From the NCBI GenBank assembly GCA_050742975.1, contig JBOGDQ010000070.1:21485-85484 (forward strand): DNA of 64,000 bases, in the 5' to 3' direction. Of this stretch, positions 53,797 to 61,777 are shown in pieces. Source of the stretch: JBDTGE01 sp050742975 (GTDB taxonomy: Bacteria > Actinomycetota > Actinomycetes > Mycobacteriales > Jatrophihabitantaceae). Every line of letters begins with the position of its first letter. The first letter of the stretch is position 1. The position numbers and the translations under genes were made by a program. The notes beneath the pieces are model-generated. The model was not told the origin of the DNA. It did not search any database and saw only the letters and a program-made list of their open reading frames with translations.

Positions 53797-55257
53797 GTGG
53801 CGTTCTCGGATCTGCAGGACTTCCTCTCGGCGCTGGAGCGCGATGGCGACCTCGCGCGGGTCACGGCGCCGGTGGATCCACACCTCGAGGTGACCGGGAT
53901 CGTCCAGCGCGTGCTGCGCGAGCAGGGACCGGCGCTGCTGTTCGAGAACCCGACGCGCGGCCGGATGCCGTTGCTGATGAACGCGTTCGGCACCCAGCGG
54001 CGGATGGCGCGCGCGCTCGGTGTCGACGACCTGGACGAGATCGGCGCCCGGATCGCCGAGCTGCTCAAGCCCGAGTTGCCCCGCGGCGTCGGCGGCCTGC
54101 GCGATGCGCTCGGGAAGGTGTCGCAGCTGCGGGCCGCGCCCCCGCGGCGGGTGCGGAGCGCGCCGTGCCAGGAGGTGATCGTCAAAGGCGACGACGTGGA
54201 CCTGATCGACCTGCTGCCCGGCGTGCAGTCGTGGCCGGACGACGGTGGCGTGTTCCTGAATCTCGGGCTGACGCACACCAAGCACCCCGAGACCGGCGCG
54301 CGGAACCTCGGCATGTACCGGCTGCAGCTGCAGGATTCGCGCACCGTCTCGCTGCACTGGCAGATCCACAAGGACTCCACCTCGCACGCGGCGATCGCCG
54401 AGCGGCGGGGCGAGCGACTGCCCGTCGCGATCGCGTTCGGCTGCCCGCCGGCGGTGACGTACTCGGCATCCGCGCCGCTGCCCGCCGACATCGACGAGTA
54501 CCTGTTCGCCGGCTTCGTCCAGCGCGAGCGCGTCGACATGGTCGACTGCGTCTCGGTGCCGCTGCAGGTACCGGCCGCCGCACAGATCGTGCTGGAGGGC
54601 TGGGTGTCACCGGGCGAGCGCCTACCGGAAGGGCCCTTCGGCGATCACACCGGTTTCTACACGCCGGTCGAGCCGTTCCCGTTCGTGCGGGTCGAGACCT
54701 TGACGATGCGCGAGCAGCCGATCTACCAGTCGATCATCGTCGGGCGGCCGCCGCAGGAGGACGGGCCGCTGGGCAAGGCGACCGAGCGGATCTTCCTGCC
54801 GCTGATCAGGATGAGCGTGCCGGAGATCGTCGACTACGACCTGCCCGAGGCCGGCGTGTTCCACAACTGCTGCATCGTCTCGGTCGACAAGCGCTTCCCC
54901 AAGCATGCACAGAAGGTGATGAACGCGATCTGGGGTGCCGGGCTGCTGTCGCTGTCCAAGCTGATCGTCGTCGTGGACGCCGACTGCGACGTGCACGACT
55001 ATGCCGAGGTGGCCTGGCGGGCGTTCGGCAACGTCGACTACGCACACGACGTGCAGCACACGGTCGGCCCGGTCGATCACCTCGATCATGCGTCGTACGA
55101 GCAGTTCTTCGGCGGCAAGCTCGGCGTGGATGCGACCCGCAAGCTGCCGACCGAGGGCTACCACCGTGCCGGTGGCTGGCCGTCGGAGTGTGTTCTCGAC
55201 GCGGCGACGCTCGGGCTGGTGGACCGCCGCTGGAGCGAGTACGGGATCGGGCGATGA
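53797..55257 (+). CDS. mqnL: UbiD-family decarboxylase, futalosine menaquinone pathway
   Basis: A prenylated-FMN-dependent decarboxylase of 486 residues removing the carboxyl group of the prenylated naphthoate intermediate. UbiD motifs include GMYRLQLQD, SLHWQIHKDS and the catalytic Glu region LPEGPFGDHTGFY; HNCCIVSVDKRFP is also conserved. GTG 53797 is the start. It is coupled by ATGA to mqnP and clustered with UbiX and mqnE homologues, the streptomycete arrangement. Confidence 0.92.
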   Translation: MAFSDLQDFLSALERDGDLARVTAPVDPHLEVTGIVQRVLREQGPALLFENPTRGRMPLLMNAFGTQRRMARALGVDDLDEIGARIAELLKPELPRGVGGLRDALGKVSQLRAAPPRRVRSAPCQEVIVKGDDVDLIDLLPGVQSWPDDGGVFLNLGLTHTKHPETGARNLGMYRLQLQDSRTVSLHWQIHKDSTSHAAIAERRGERLPVAIAFGCPPAVTYSASAPLPADIDEYLFAGFVQRERVDMVDCVSVPLQVPAAAQIVLEGWVSPGERLPEGPFGDHTGFYTPVEPFPFVRVETLTMREQPIYQSIIVGRPPQEDGPLGKATERIFLPLIRMSVPEIVDYDLPEAGVFHNCCIVSVDKRFPKHAQKVMNAIWGAGLLSLSKLIVVVDADCDVHDYAEVAWRAFGNVDYAHDVQHTVGPVDHLDHASYEQFFGGKLGVDATRKLPTEGYHRAGGWPSECVLDAATLGLVDRRWSEYGIGR

Positions 55258-56288
55258 GCGAGGCGGACAGGGTGTCCGGCGATCTTCCTGCGCCGGGTAG
55301 CGCTGGTGATCTTCCTGCGCCTGGTGGTGCCCGTGACGGTATGGGTAGGAAGATCAAGACCGCGAGCCCGGCGCGCGTCGATCTTCCTGCGCCCGGTAGC
55401 GCCCGTGACGGTACGCGCAGGAAGATCCGTCAGTTCCTGCGGCTGGTGATGATCGAGCACTCGGTGTTCGCGCTGCCGTTCGCGTACATCGCCGCGCTCA
55501 CCGCGATGTGGACGCAGAGCCGCTCGGTGCACTGGGTGCAGCTGCTGCTGATCACCGTCGCGATGGTGTCGGCGCGCACCGTCGCCATGTCCGCGAACCG
55601 CATCCTGGACCGCAACTTCGACGCGCTCAATCCCCGGACGGCGCGGCGCGAGCTGGTGACCGGCGCGCTGAGCGTCCGCTCGGCCTGGGTCGGTACGGCC
55701 ATCGCGCTGGCGATCTTCCTGGCGACATGCGCCGCGCTGTCCTGGCTGTGCCTGGCCCTTGCCCCGATCGCGATCTTCCTGCTCGTCCTGTACTCGTACG
55801 GCAAGCGGTTCACGGACTTCCCGCAGGTGCTGCTCGCGTTAGCCCAGTTCGTGGCCCCGGTCGGCGCCTGGATCGCGGTCACCGGCTCGGCGTCATGGGC
55901 CGCCGTCGCGCTCGGTCTCGCGGTCGGCACCTGGATCGGCGGGTTCGACCTGATCTACTCGTGCCAGGACGCCGACGTCGACCGGCAGATCGGCTCACGC
56001 TCGTTCCCGGCCCGCTTCGGCATCCCCGCGGCCTTACGCGCGTCGTCGGTCGTGCACGGCGTGACCTTCGCCGGGTTCGCCTGGTTCGGAGTCGCTGCCG
56101 GGCTCGGCTGGGTGTGGTGGCTCGGCCTCGCGCTCATCGCGGCCGTCCTGGTCTACGAGCACGCGATCGTCCGACCCGACGACCTGTCCCGCGTGAACCG
56201 CGCCTTCTTCACCGCGAACGGCGTGATCGGCATCGGCCTGTTCACGTTCGCTCTCGCCGATCTGCTCGCCCACGGGTTGTCGCGGTGA
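55254..56288 (+). CDS. mqnP: UbiA-family prenyltransferase with repeat-encoded insert
   Basis: Prenylates the 6-hydroxynaphthoate intermediate in the membrane. The family Asp motifs are NRILDRNFDALNPRTA and YSCQDADVDRQIGSRS, with 8-9 helices. ATG 55254 is fixed by ATGA overlap with mqnL. Residues 10-58 are encoded by palindromic repeats (two full DLPAP...RRKI-type units, a 9-codon partial unit and an 8-codon spacer). The normal sequence resumes at RQFLRLVMIEHSVFALPFAY. The frame is kept because each unit is 48 bp. Confidence 0.9.
   Translation: MSEADRVSGDLPAPGSAGDLPAPGGARDGMGRKIKTASPARVDLPAPGSARDGTRRKIRQFLRLVMIEHSVFALPFAYIAALTAMWTQSRSVHWVQLLLITVAMVSARTVAMSANRILDRNFDALNPRTARRELVTGALSVRSAWVGTAIALAIFLATCAALSWLCLALAPIAIFLLVLYSYGKRFTDFPQVLLALAQFVAPVGAWIAVTGSASWAAVALGLAVGTWIGGFDLIYSCQDADVDRQIGSRSFPARFGIPAALRASSVVHGVTFAGFAWFGVAAGLGWVWWLGLALIAAVLVYEHAIVRPDDLSRVNRAFFTANGVIGIGLFTFALADLLAHGLSR
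55281..55427 (+). repeat. In-frame cluster of 48-bp palindromic repeats
   Basis: Partial unit 55281-55307 (27 bp), full unit 55308-55355 (48 bp), 24-bp spacer, full unit 55380-55427 (48 bp). The total is 147 bp = 49 codons inside mqnP. Full units begin GATCTTCCTGCGCC and end with a complementary GGAAGATC arm. They encode DLPAPGGARDGMGRKI and DLPAPGSARDGTRRKI. Confidence 0.92.
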
Positions 56289-56296
56289 TCGGCGCG

Positions 56297-56352
56297 TTTG
56301 CACCCGCTGCGCGCGCCCGCACCGCCCACCCCACGACCACTGCGGGTGCAAA
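56297..56352. repeat. Palindrome between mqnP and mqnM
   Basis: Arms TTTGCACCCGC (56297-56307) and GCGGGTGCAAA (56342-56352) with a 34-bp loop. It fills the gap between the two genes and ends 3 bp before the mqnM start, so it could affect translation of mqnM. Confidence 0.8.
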
Positions 56353-56355
56353 GCC

Positions 56356-56979
56356 GTGAACGGGGAACGGGTGCCGTGGGTGTTCGGGGTGTCCGGGGCA
56401 TCGGGCACGGGATACGCGCGCGCGGTGCTCAACGCGCTTCTGGACGCGGGTGAAGCGGTCGACCTGATCGTCTCGCGAGCCGCTCGGCTGACGCTGCTGG
56501 ACGAGGTCGGGCTGAGCTTCCGCGACGCGCACTGGCGCGAGGACCTGTCGATCTGGCTCGGGCGCGACCCCGGCAACTCCGTCCACTGGCCGGCGGGCGA
56601 CCTGGCAGCAGGCCCGTCGTCCGGCTCCTACCGCACGCGCGGCATGCTCGTCGTCCCGGCGTCGACCGCAGCCGTCGCCGGCATCGCGATCGGACTGTCC
56701 AAGGACCTGCTCCAGCGCGCCGCCGACGTGACCCTCAAGGAACGCAGGACGCTCGTCGTCGTCCCGCGCGAGACGCCGTACACCCGCGCCACGCTGCAGC
56801 ACCTGCTCACGCTGCACGACGCGGGCGCGATCGTCCTGCCCGCGAGCCCGGGGTTTTACAGCGCAGCGAACAGCGTCCAGCAGCTCGTCGACTTCGTCGC
56901 GGCCAAGGTGCTCGACGGGATCGGCGTGGAGCACGACCTGATCACGCGCTGGAGCGGGGATCTGGGCGGCGCGCGGTAA
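56356..56979 (+). CDS. mqnM: UbiX-family flavin prenyltransferase
   Basis: Makes prenylated FMN, the cofactor required by the UbiD-type decarboxylase encoded two genes upstream. The 207-residue protein shows FGVSGASGTGYA, LIVSRAA, VVPASTAAVAGIAIGLSKDLLQRA, and the LKERRTLVVVPRETPYT motif. GTG 56356 is the start; no clear ribosome-binding site is present because a palindrome precedes it. Confidence 0.93.
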   Translation: MNGERVPWVFGVSGASGTGYARAVLNALLDAGEAVDLIVSRAARLTLLDEVGLSFRDAHWREDLSIWLGRDPGNSVHWPAGDLAAGPSSGSYRTRGMLVVPASTAAVAGIAIGLSKDLLQRAADVTLKERRTLVVVPRETPYTRATLQHLLTLHDAGAIVLPASPGFYSAANSVQQLVDFVAAKVLDGIGVEHDLITRWSGDLGGAR

Positions 56980-56988
56980 CGTCCGGAC

Positions 56989-57441
56989 GTGGACTCGGTC
57001 GACCGGCAACTGCTCGACGCGCTGCGCACCAACGCGCGCGCCACCTACGCCGAGCTGGCGCGGATCGTCGGCCTCAGCGCGCCCGCAGTGCACGAGCGCG
57101 TCGGGAAGCTCGAGACCGCCGGCGTGATCACCGGCTACCACGCGGCCGTCGCGCCCGAGTCGCTCGGCTACGCGATGAACGCACTGGTCGGCATCTTCAT
57201 CTCCGACAGCGCCGATACCGACGAGGTGGCCGCGCAGCTCGCCGCCCTCTCGTCGGTCGAACACTGCTGGTTCGTGGCCGGCGAGGAGACCTTCGTCGTC
57301 AAGGTCCGGGTCCCGGACGTCGCCGGGCTCGAGGCCGCGATCCGCGATCTCAATTCGATGCGCGGCGTCGCTCGTACCCGCACGACCGTCGTCCTGTCCA
57401 CCAAGTTCGAGGACCGCGTGCAGGCGGTCGACCAGGACTGA
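56989..57441 (+). CDS. Lrp/AsnC-family regulator
   Basis: A complete 150-residue Lrp-type regulator: HTH LLDALRTNARATYAELARIV followed by LSAPAVHERVGKLETAG, then a RAM domain. An AsnC gene sits with the menaquinone genes in Streptomyces too (next to mqnE), so it may regulate this pathway. It is 9 bp after mqnM and probably cotranscribed. Confidence 0.9.
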   Translation: MDSVDRQLLDALRTNARATYAELARIVGLSAPAVHERVGKLETAGVITGYHAAVAPESLGYAMNALVGIFISDSADTDEVAAQLAALSSVEHCWFVAGEETFVVKVRVPDVAGLEAAIRDLNSMRGVARTRTTVVLSTKFEDRVQAVDQD

Positions 57442-57445
57442 CTGA

Positions 57446-58345
57446 TCAGCGCAGCTGCGCGGCCACCACGTACACCGACTTCTCGCTCCGGCGCCCGGCG
57501 GTGGCGTGCCGTCGGGCAAGCTCGTCGGACTCGGCCAGGTCCGCGACCGCGAAGCCGTGCTTGTCGAGGAAGTCGACAGCGTGCTCGGGCGGCAGGCCGA
57601 ACGTCACCGGCTCGCCGATAAGCCGGATCGCCTGCGCAGCCGCACGCCGCACCTGGTCGAACGGGTGCAGGCCGCCGGGCTCGTGCCAGAAGTCCATCGC
57701 GAGGGTCGAGCCCGAACCGCAGATCTCGCGCAGCGTCCCCAACGTCGCGCTGACCGCCAGCCGCGACAGGTACATGCTCACGCCCTCCCAGACGACGAAG
57801 GTCCGGACGCCGACGGTGAACCCCGAGTCCAGCAGCCGGTCGGCCAGCGACTCGGTGCGGAAGTCGATCTCGACACGACGGATGCTGTTGCCCACGAAAA
57901 GGTCCGGATGCGCCGCGACGATCTCGGCCTTGAGCCGCGACAGCGGGGGCAGGTCGACCTCGTGCACCGGACGGCCGCGCAGCTCGTCCGCGAACCGGTA
58001 GGCCCGCGAGTCGTAGCCGGCGCCGAGGACGACGACCTGCTCGGCACCGTCGGCGAGGGCCTTGCCCAGCTGCTCGTCGATGTACCGGTGCCGCAGCAGC
58101 ACGAACGTCGAGATCCCCGCGAGCTCGTGGCGCTCGGCCAGGTGCACGAGCGGGGAGCCGAGCCGCAGCGACTCGAGCACACCGCGGTAGGCCGGCGTGA
58201 GGAACAGCGGGGCGTACTCGTCGCTGACGATCCGGTCCGCCGGACGCCGGTCCAGCTCGAGCGCGCGCGCCAGCGTCGTCCACTGCGCGGTGGCGCTGGG
58301 CCGGTCGCCGGCGTGCAGCTCGTTCGGCATCAGGGGGATTTGCAT
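57446..58345 (-). CDS. Class I SAM-dependent methyltransferase (LCM/TIGR00027 type)
   Basis: A 299-residue methyltransferase with the SAM motif VVVLGAGYDSRAYRF, FVLLRHRYIDEQL, and VVWEGVSMYLS typical of the leucine-carboxyl-methyltransferase-like group abundant in actinobacteria. The substrate is unknown. It converges with the Lrp gene (4-bp gap) and diverges from mqnE. Confidence 0.87.
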   Translation of the reverse strand: MQIPLMPNELHAGDRPSATAQWTTLARALELDRRPADRIVSDEYAPLFLTPAYRGVLESLRLGSPLVHLAERHELAGISTFVLLRHRYIDEQLGKALADGAEQVVVLGAGYDSRAYRFADELRGRPVHEVDLPPLSRLKAEIVAAHPDLFVGNSIRRVEIDFRTESLADRLLDSGFTVGVRTFVVWEGVSMYLSRLAVSATLGTLREICGSGSTLAMDFWHEPGGLHPFDQVRRAAAQAIRLIGEPVTFGLPPEHAVDFLDKHGFAVADLAESDELARRHATAGRRSEKSVYVVAAQLR

Positions 58346-58486
58346 GGTGGATCGAGGGTAGGGGATCGCGCCGGGTTCGGCAGACCTTTACGTCCTGTTT
58401 ACGGGCTTTCGCGACGTCGCGAGGGACGGGTGCGGCAGCCTGACCTCAGGGCGGGTCGGTACTGGGCCGCACGTACGCTGAACGGC

Positions 58487-59632
58487 ATGGCGCTGACCGA
58501 ATCCCGCAAGGCCGAGCTGACCGAGAAGGTCGCCAACCGCGAACGGCTCACCCGCCGGGACGGCGAGGACCTGTACGACTCCGACGACCTGGCCTGGCTC
58601 GGTGGCCTGGCCCACGACGTCCGCACCCGCAAGAACGGCAGCGTCGTCTTCTTCAACGTGAACCGCCACCTGAACCTGACGAACGTCTGCACCGCGTCCT
58701 GCGCGTATTGCAGCTTCCAGCGCAAGCCCGGGCAGAAGGACGCGTACACGATGCGCGTCGAGGAGGCCGTCGAGCTGGCGTCGGCGATGCAGGGCGACGG
58801 CCTGACCGAGCTGCACATCGTGAACGGCCTGCACCCGACGCTGCCGTGGAAGTACTACCCGCGCGTGCTGCGTGAGCTCAAGGCCGAGCTGCCGGACGTC
58901 GCGCTCAAGTGCTTCACCGCGACCGAGATCCACTTCTTCGAGGAGATCAGCGGGCTGTCCGCGAGCGAGATCCTGGACGAGCTGATCGACGCCGGCCTGG
59001 AGTCGCTGACCGGCGGCGGTGCGGAGATCTTCGACTGGGACGTGCGCAAGCAGATCGTCGACCACAAGACGCACTGGGAGGACTGGTCGCGCATCCACCG
59101 CCTCGCGCACGGCAAGGGTCTGCAGACCCCGGCGACGATGCTGTACGGGCACATCGAGGAGCCGCGCCACCGCGTCGACCACGTCCTGCGGCTGCGCGAG
59201 TTGCAGGACGAGACCGGCGGCTTCCAGGTGTTCATCCCGCTGCGCTTCCACAACGACAACAACCGACTGTCGCACCTGCCGATGGCCCAGCCCGCCGACG
59301 TGCTCAAGACGTTCGCGGTGTCCCGCCTGATGCTCGACAACTTCCCGCACGTCAAGGTGTTCTGGGTGATGCACGGGCTCTCGACCTCCCAGCTCGCGCT
59401 GAACTACGGTGCGGACGACATGGACGGATCGGTGGTCGAATACAAGATCACCCACGACGCCGACCACTTCGGCACGCCGGACAAGCTGACCCGCGAGAAC
59501 CTGCTGGAGCTGATCCGCGACGCCGGGTTCACGCCCACCGAGCGCAACACGCGGTACGAGATCGTCCGCGAGTACGACGGTCCGGTGAGCCTGGCCGAGC
59601 GGCGCGCCGAACCGCAGGCGGTCTGGGCGTGA
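58487..59632 (+). CDS. mqnE: Aminofutalosine synthase
   Basis: A radical SAM enzyme joining adenosyl radical to the MqnA product to give aminofutalosine. The 381-residue protein has the [4Fe-4S] motif CTASCAYC (Cys 68, 72, 75), LHIVNGLHPTLPW, and LTGGGAEIFDWDVRKQI. With mqnL, mqnP and mqnM it shows that menaquinone is made by the futalosine route; mqnA, B, C and D are outside the window. Confidence 0.94.
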   Translation: MALTESRKAELTEKVANRERLTRRDGEDLYDSDDLAWLGGLAHDVRTRKNGSVVFFNVNRHLNLTNVCTASCAYCSFQRKPGQKDAYTMRVEEAVELASAMQGDGLTELHIVNGLHPTLPWKYYPRVLRELKAELPDVALKCFTATEIHFFEEISGLSASEILDELIDAGLESLTGGGAEIFDWDVRKQIVDHKTHWEDWSRIHRLAHGKGLQTPATMLYGHIEEPRHRVDHVLRLRELQDETGGFQVFIPLRFHNDNNRLSHLPMAQPADVLKTFAVSRLMLDNFPHVKVFWVMHGLSTSQLALNYGADDMDGSVVEYKITHDADHFGTPDKLTRENLLELIRDAGFTPTERNTRYEIVREYDGPVSLAERRAEPQAVWA

Positions 59633-59694
59633 AGACGCCCCGCGACGTTGCTCGCAGGGATGGCACCCTCGCGGGGGCCCAGAAGGAGTCGTCG

Positions 59695-59988
59695 ATGAAG
59701 TACCAGCGCAGTGGCCCCAGCTTCGGGAGCTGGATGGGTTCGATGTGGCTCTACACGATCCTGCGCTTCGCCCTGTTCTTCGCGCTCTGGGGGCTGATGC
59801 TGCTGCTCGGCCTGCACGGTTTCGTCGCAGCGCTCGTCGCGCTCGCGCTGTCGATCCCGCTCGCGCTGGTGCTGCTCGCCGTGCCGCGCGCCCGGTTCGC
59901 CGCGACCGTCGAGCAGCGGATGAACGCCCATCGCGACGAGCGGGCCCAGCTGGACGCCGAACTCGATCCCGAGCACCGCGACGACTGA
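59695..59988 (+). CDS. DUF4229 membrane protein
   Basis: A 97-residue protein with two hydrophobic helices (LYTILRFALFFALWGLMLLL; FVAALVALALSIPLALVLLA) and an acidic C-terminus. DUF4229 genes commonly sit beside menaquinone genes in actinobacteria; the function is unknown. ATG 59695 has an AAGGAG site. Confidence 0.85.
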   Translation: MKYQRSGPSFGSWMGSMWLYTILRFALFFALWGLMLLLGLHGFVAALVALALSIPLALVLLAVPRARFAATVEQRMNAHRDERAQLDAELDPEHRDD

Positions 59989-59990
59989 CC

Positions 59991-60068
59991 GTCCTGATCA
60001 CGTTTTCCCCGCGCGTCACCGGTTCGCCGACTCGCAACCGGTGCCCAGCGGGGAAACGTGATCAGGAC
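59991..60068. repeat. Long two-stem palindrome between convergent genes
   Basis: Outer arms GTCCTGATCACGTTTTCCCC and its complement (one-base bulge, right arm 60048-60068), inner arms ACCGGTT/AACCGGT (60018-60024, 60036-60042). It lies between the convergent DUF4229 and reverse-transcriptase genes and overlaps the latter's last codons, a natural place for a bidirectional terminator. Confidence 0.85.
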
Positions 60069-61378
60069 CAGTCGATCCCGTCGAACGATGCGCGCAGCCG
60101 TGCGCCGAAGGCCGGGTCCAGGCTGTTGGCCCACGACATCCGCCCGAGCAGGCGCTCGCGGAAGTCCTCCGCGCCCCGCGACTGGCCGCGCCAACCGTGC
60201 ACGGCGCAGTTGTGCACGATCGCGCGCAGGTTGTCGCGCTCGCGCCGTGGCAGGCTCGGGTGGTCGTTGACCACGGCGCCGAGCGCCTGCTGGCGTCCGG
60301 ACGAGCCGAGCACCACGGTCTTGCGCTCGTTGCAGCGAAAGCCCTCCTCGCGCACGATCTGCCCGACGAGCTCGACGAACCGGCTGCGCGCACCACGAAG
60401 CGACGGGCCACCGCTGAACGTCAGGTCGTCGACGTAGCGGGTGTAGCTCGCGCCGAACGCGCGCGCAAGCCCGGTGAGCCGCCGGTCGAGCGAGAACGCG
60501 ACCAGGTTGGCGACGGCGGGGGACGTCGGCGCGCCCTGCGGCAGGTGTGGTGTAGCAAGCCGGCGGCCGAGTTGCCGGTGCGCGTCGCGATCACGCGGAA
60601 CCGGGACGTCGCGCCACACGCCCAGCGGAACCGTCGTCGTCATGAGGCCGGTCAACGTGTGCGCGACCGCCTCCGGCAGTCCGGCCGTCCGCAGCACACC
60701 CCATACCCGCCCGGCCGCGATCGACGCGAAGAACGTCTCGAGGTCGACGCGGATCACGACCGCCGACCCGGCGTGCGGCTGCACCGCGGTGCGCACCGAG
60801 CGGCCGCGGACGCAGCCGTGCGCCGCGTCGTGGAGGGGGATCGGGTCCAACACGTGACGCAGCAGCCGGCGCTGGATCTCCTTCATCCGCGGCTTCGGGG
60901 CGGCCACCAGGCGCACGCCGTCGCGCTTCGGCAGCGCCCGCCAGCGGTAGTGCCGCAATGGTGCGGCGACCGTCCGCTCGAGCCCGCGCACGTCGGCGAA
61001 CCAGTCCAGCTCGCCCGCGTCGAGGTCGAGCAGGCGGGCGAGCGCCGACAGGTCGTCGAGCCGGGCGATCAGACACGGTGACGGCAGGGCGGTGGTCGCG
61101 ACCGGCTCCCAGTGCACGATCCGCGGCGAGCGCCGGTGCTGCCAGGCCAGCGCCCACGCCGGCCGGGTCTGCAGGTAGGCAGCGAGCTCGCGCGGTCGGT
61201 CGGTGGGCGGGTCGCGGTAGGCGTCGAGCACCTGGTCGATGAGCGCGCCCACCCAGCGCGGGGCGCGGCGCTGCCCCAGCGCGGCGGTGAGCCGCGAGTG
61301 CATGAGCGGCCGCGTCCACGGTCCGGCGAGCAGCGCGGTAGCCACACCGGCTGCGACCTGCTCGTGGCGAGCGCTCAT
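60062..61378 (-). CDS. Retron-like reverse transcriptase
   Basis: A 438-residue bacterial reverse transcriptase. After an N-terminal extension of ~105 residues come RT1 (LPKRDGVRLVAAPKPRMKEIQ), RT3 (AVVIRVDLETFFASI), RT4 (LPQGAPTSPAVANLVAF), RT5 with catalytic YVDD (315-318) and the retron-type tail CNERKTVVLGSSGRQQALG. No maturase/HNH domain as in group II introns. No partner effector is seen. ATG 61378 is preferred; the frame extends further upstream. Confidence 0.87.
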   Translation of the reverse strand: MSARHEQVAAGVATALLAGPWTRPLMHSRLTAALGQRRAPRWVGALIDQVLDAYRDPPTDRPRELAAYLQTRPAWALAWQHRRSPRIVHWEPVATTALPSPCLIARLDDLSALARLLDLDAGELDWFADVRGLERTVAAPLRHYRWRALPKRDGVRLVAAPKPRMKEIQRRLLRHVLDPIPLHDAAHGCVRGRSVRTAVQPHAGSAVVIRVDLETFFASIAAGRVWGVLRTAGLPEAVAHTLTGLMTTTVPLGVWRDVPVPRDRDAHRQLGRRLATPHLPQGAPTSPAVANLVAFSLDRRLTGLARAFGASYTRYVDDLTFSGGPSLRGARSRFVELVGQIVREEGFRCNERKTVVLGSSGRQQALGAVVNDHPSLPRRERDNLRAIVHNCAVHGWRGQSRGAEDFRERLLGRMSWANSLDPAFGARLRASFDGIDWS

Positions 61379-61556
61379 GCCGACGGCGCCGAAAGCGCAG
61401 CAGTGAGCAGCGTGCGGCCGACTCTCATGCGGGGGGCGGCGGCAGCCAACCTCTGCCGTGCGCGCCATGAGCTTCATGACGTGAAGGCGATGGCGTGCGA
61501 CGCGATGTCCCGGCGCGATGATCGAGATCCAGGCGACGGCGACACTCACCGGTCGC
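61379..61556 (-). other. Leader region of the reverse transcriptase gene
   Basis: Between the monooxygenase remnant and the RT start. On the coding strand it holds a small hairpin GGCAG/CTGCC (61441-61457) and a nested hairpin CGCCAT/ATGGCG enclosing CATGA/TCATG (61463-61495). If the RT is a true retron, its msr-msd RNA should be here; I cannot identify it with confidence. Confidence 0.35.
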
Positions 61557-61708
61557 TCAATTCGGCGTCAGCAGCGTGAACGAATCCCATCGCTCGGTGC
61601 GCCACCGCGACGCCGCGCGCGCCCGTTCCAGCACGACGTGTTCGGCGCCGCTGTCGCTGAGCAGCTTTGCTGACCGCGACCCCCGCGTGGCCGACTCCGA
61701 TGATCAGG
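61557..61708 (-). pseudogene. Remnant of flavin-dependent monooxygenase N-terminus
   Basis: Minus-strand translation gives [14 protein letters not shown], then after a one-base A insertion continues [20 protein letters not shown] and [16 protein letters not shown], ending in a stop. This is the FAD-binding N-terminus of FMO-type oxidoreductases (GxGx[10 protein letters not shown]). Only ~45 codons of a ~400-codon gene remain. Confidence 0.8.
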
Positions 61709-61726
61709 TCACCTTACGTTTCTATG

Positions 61727-61744
61727 ATTGCAAACGCTAGCAAT
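61727..61744. promoter_or_regulatory. LacI-family operator
   Basis: ATTGCAAACGCTAGCAAT is a near-perfect palindrome with the central CG typical of LacI-family sites. It lies 33 bp after the lacI-type gene stop and just before the monooxygenase remnant, so it probably once controlled that gene. Confidence 0.65.
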
Positions 61745-61777
61745 TCGAGGCGCGGCAGATGTCGCTCGGTGAAGTGC

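Noticed and set aside
54790..55790. Additional GATCTTCCTG sequences in mqnL and in the mqnP body
   Set aside because: They encode ordinary Ile-Phe-Leu in conserved protein regions and lack the paired arm and the 48-bp unit.
53520..56288. One 922-codon frame joining the region upstream of mqnL to mqnP
   Set aside because: Only the last 344 codons are UbiA-like. The earlier part is a shadow of mqnL, and ATG 55254 overlaps the mqnL stop, the expected coupling.
57506..58486. An N-terminal extension of MqnE through an open upstream frame
   Set aside because: The extension is antisense to the methyltransferase gene; MqnE homology begins at ATG 58487.
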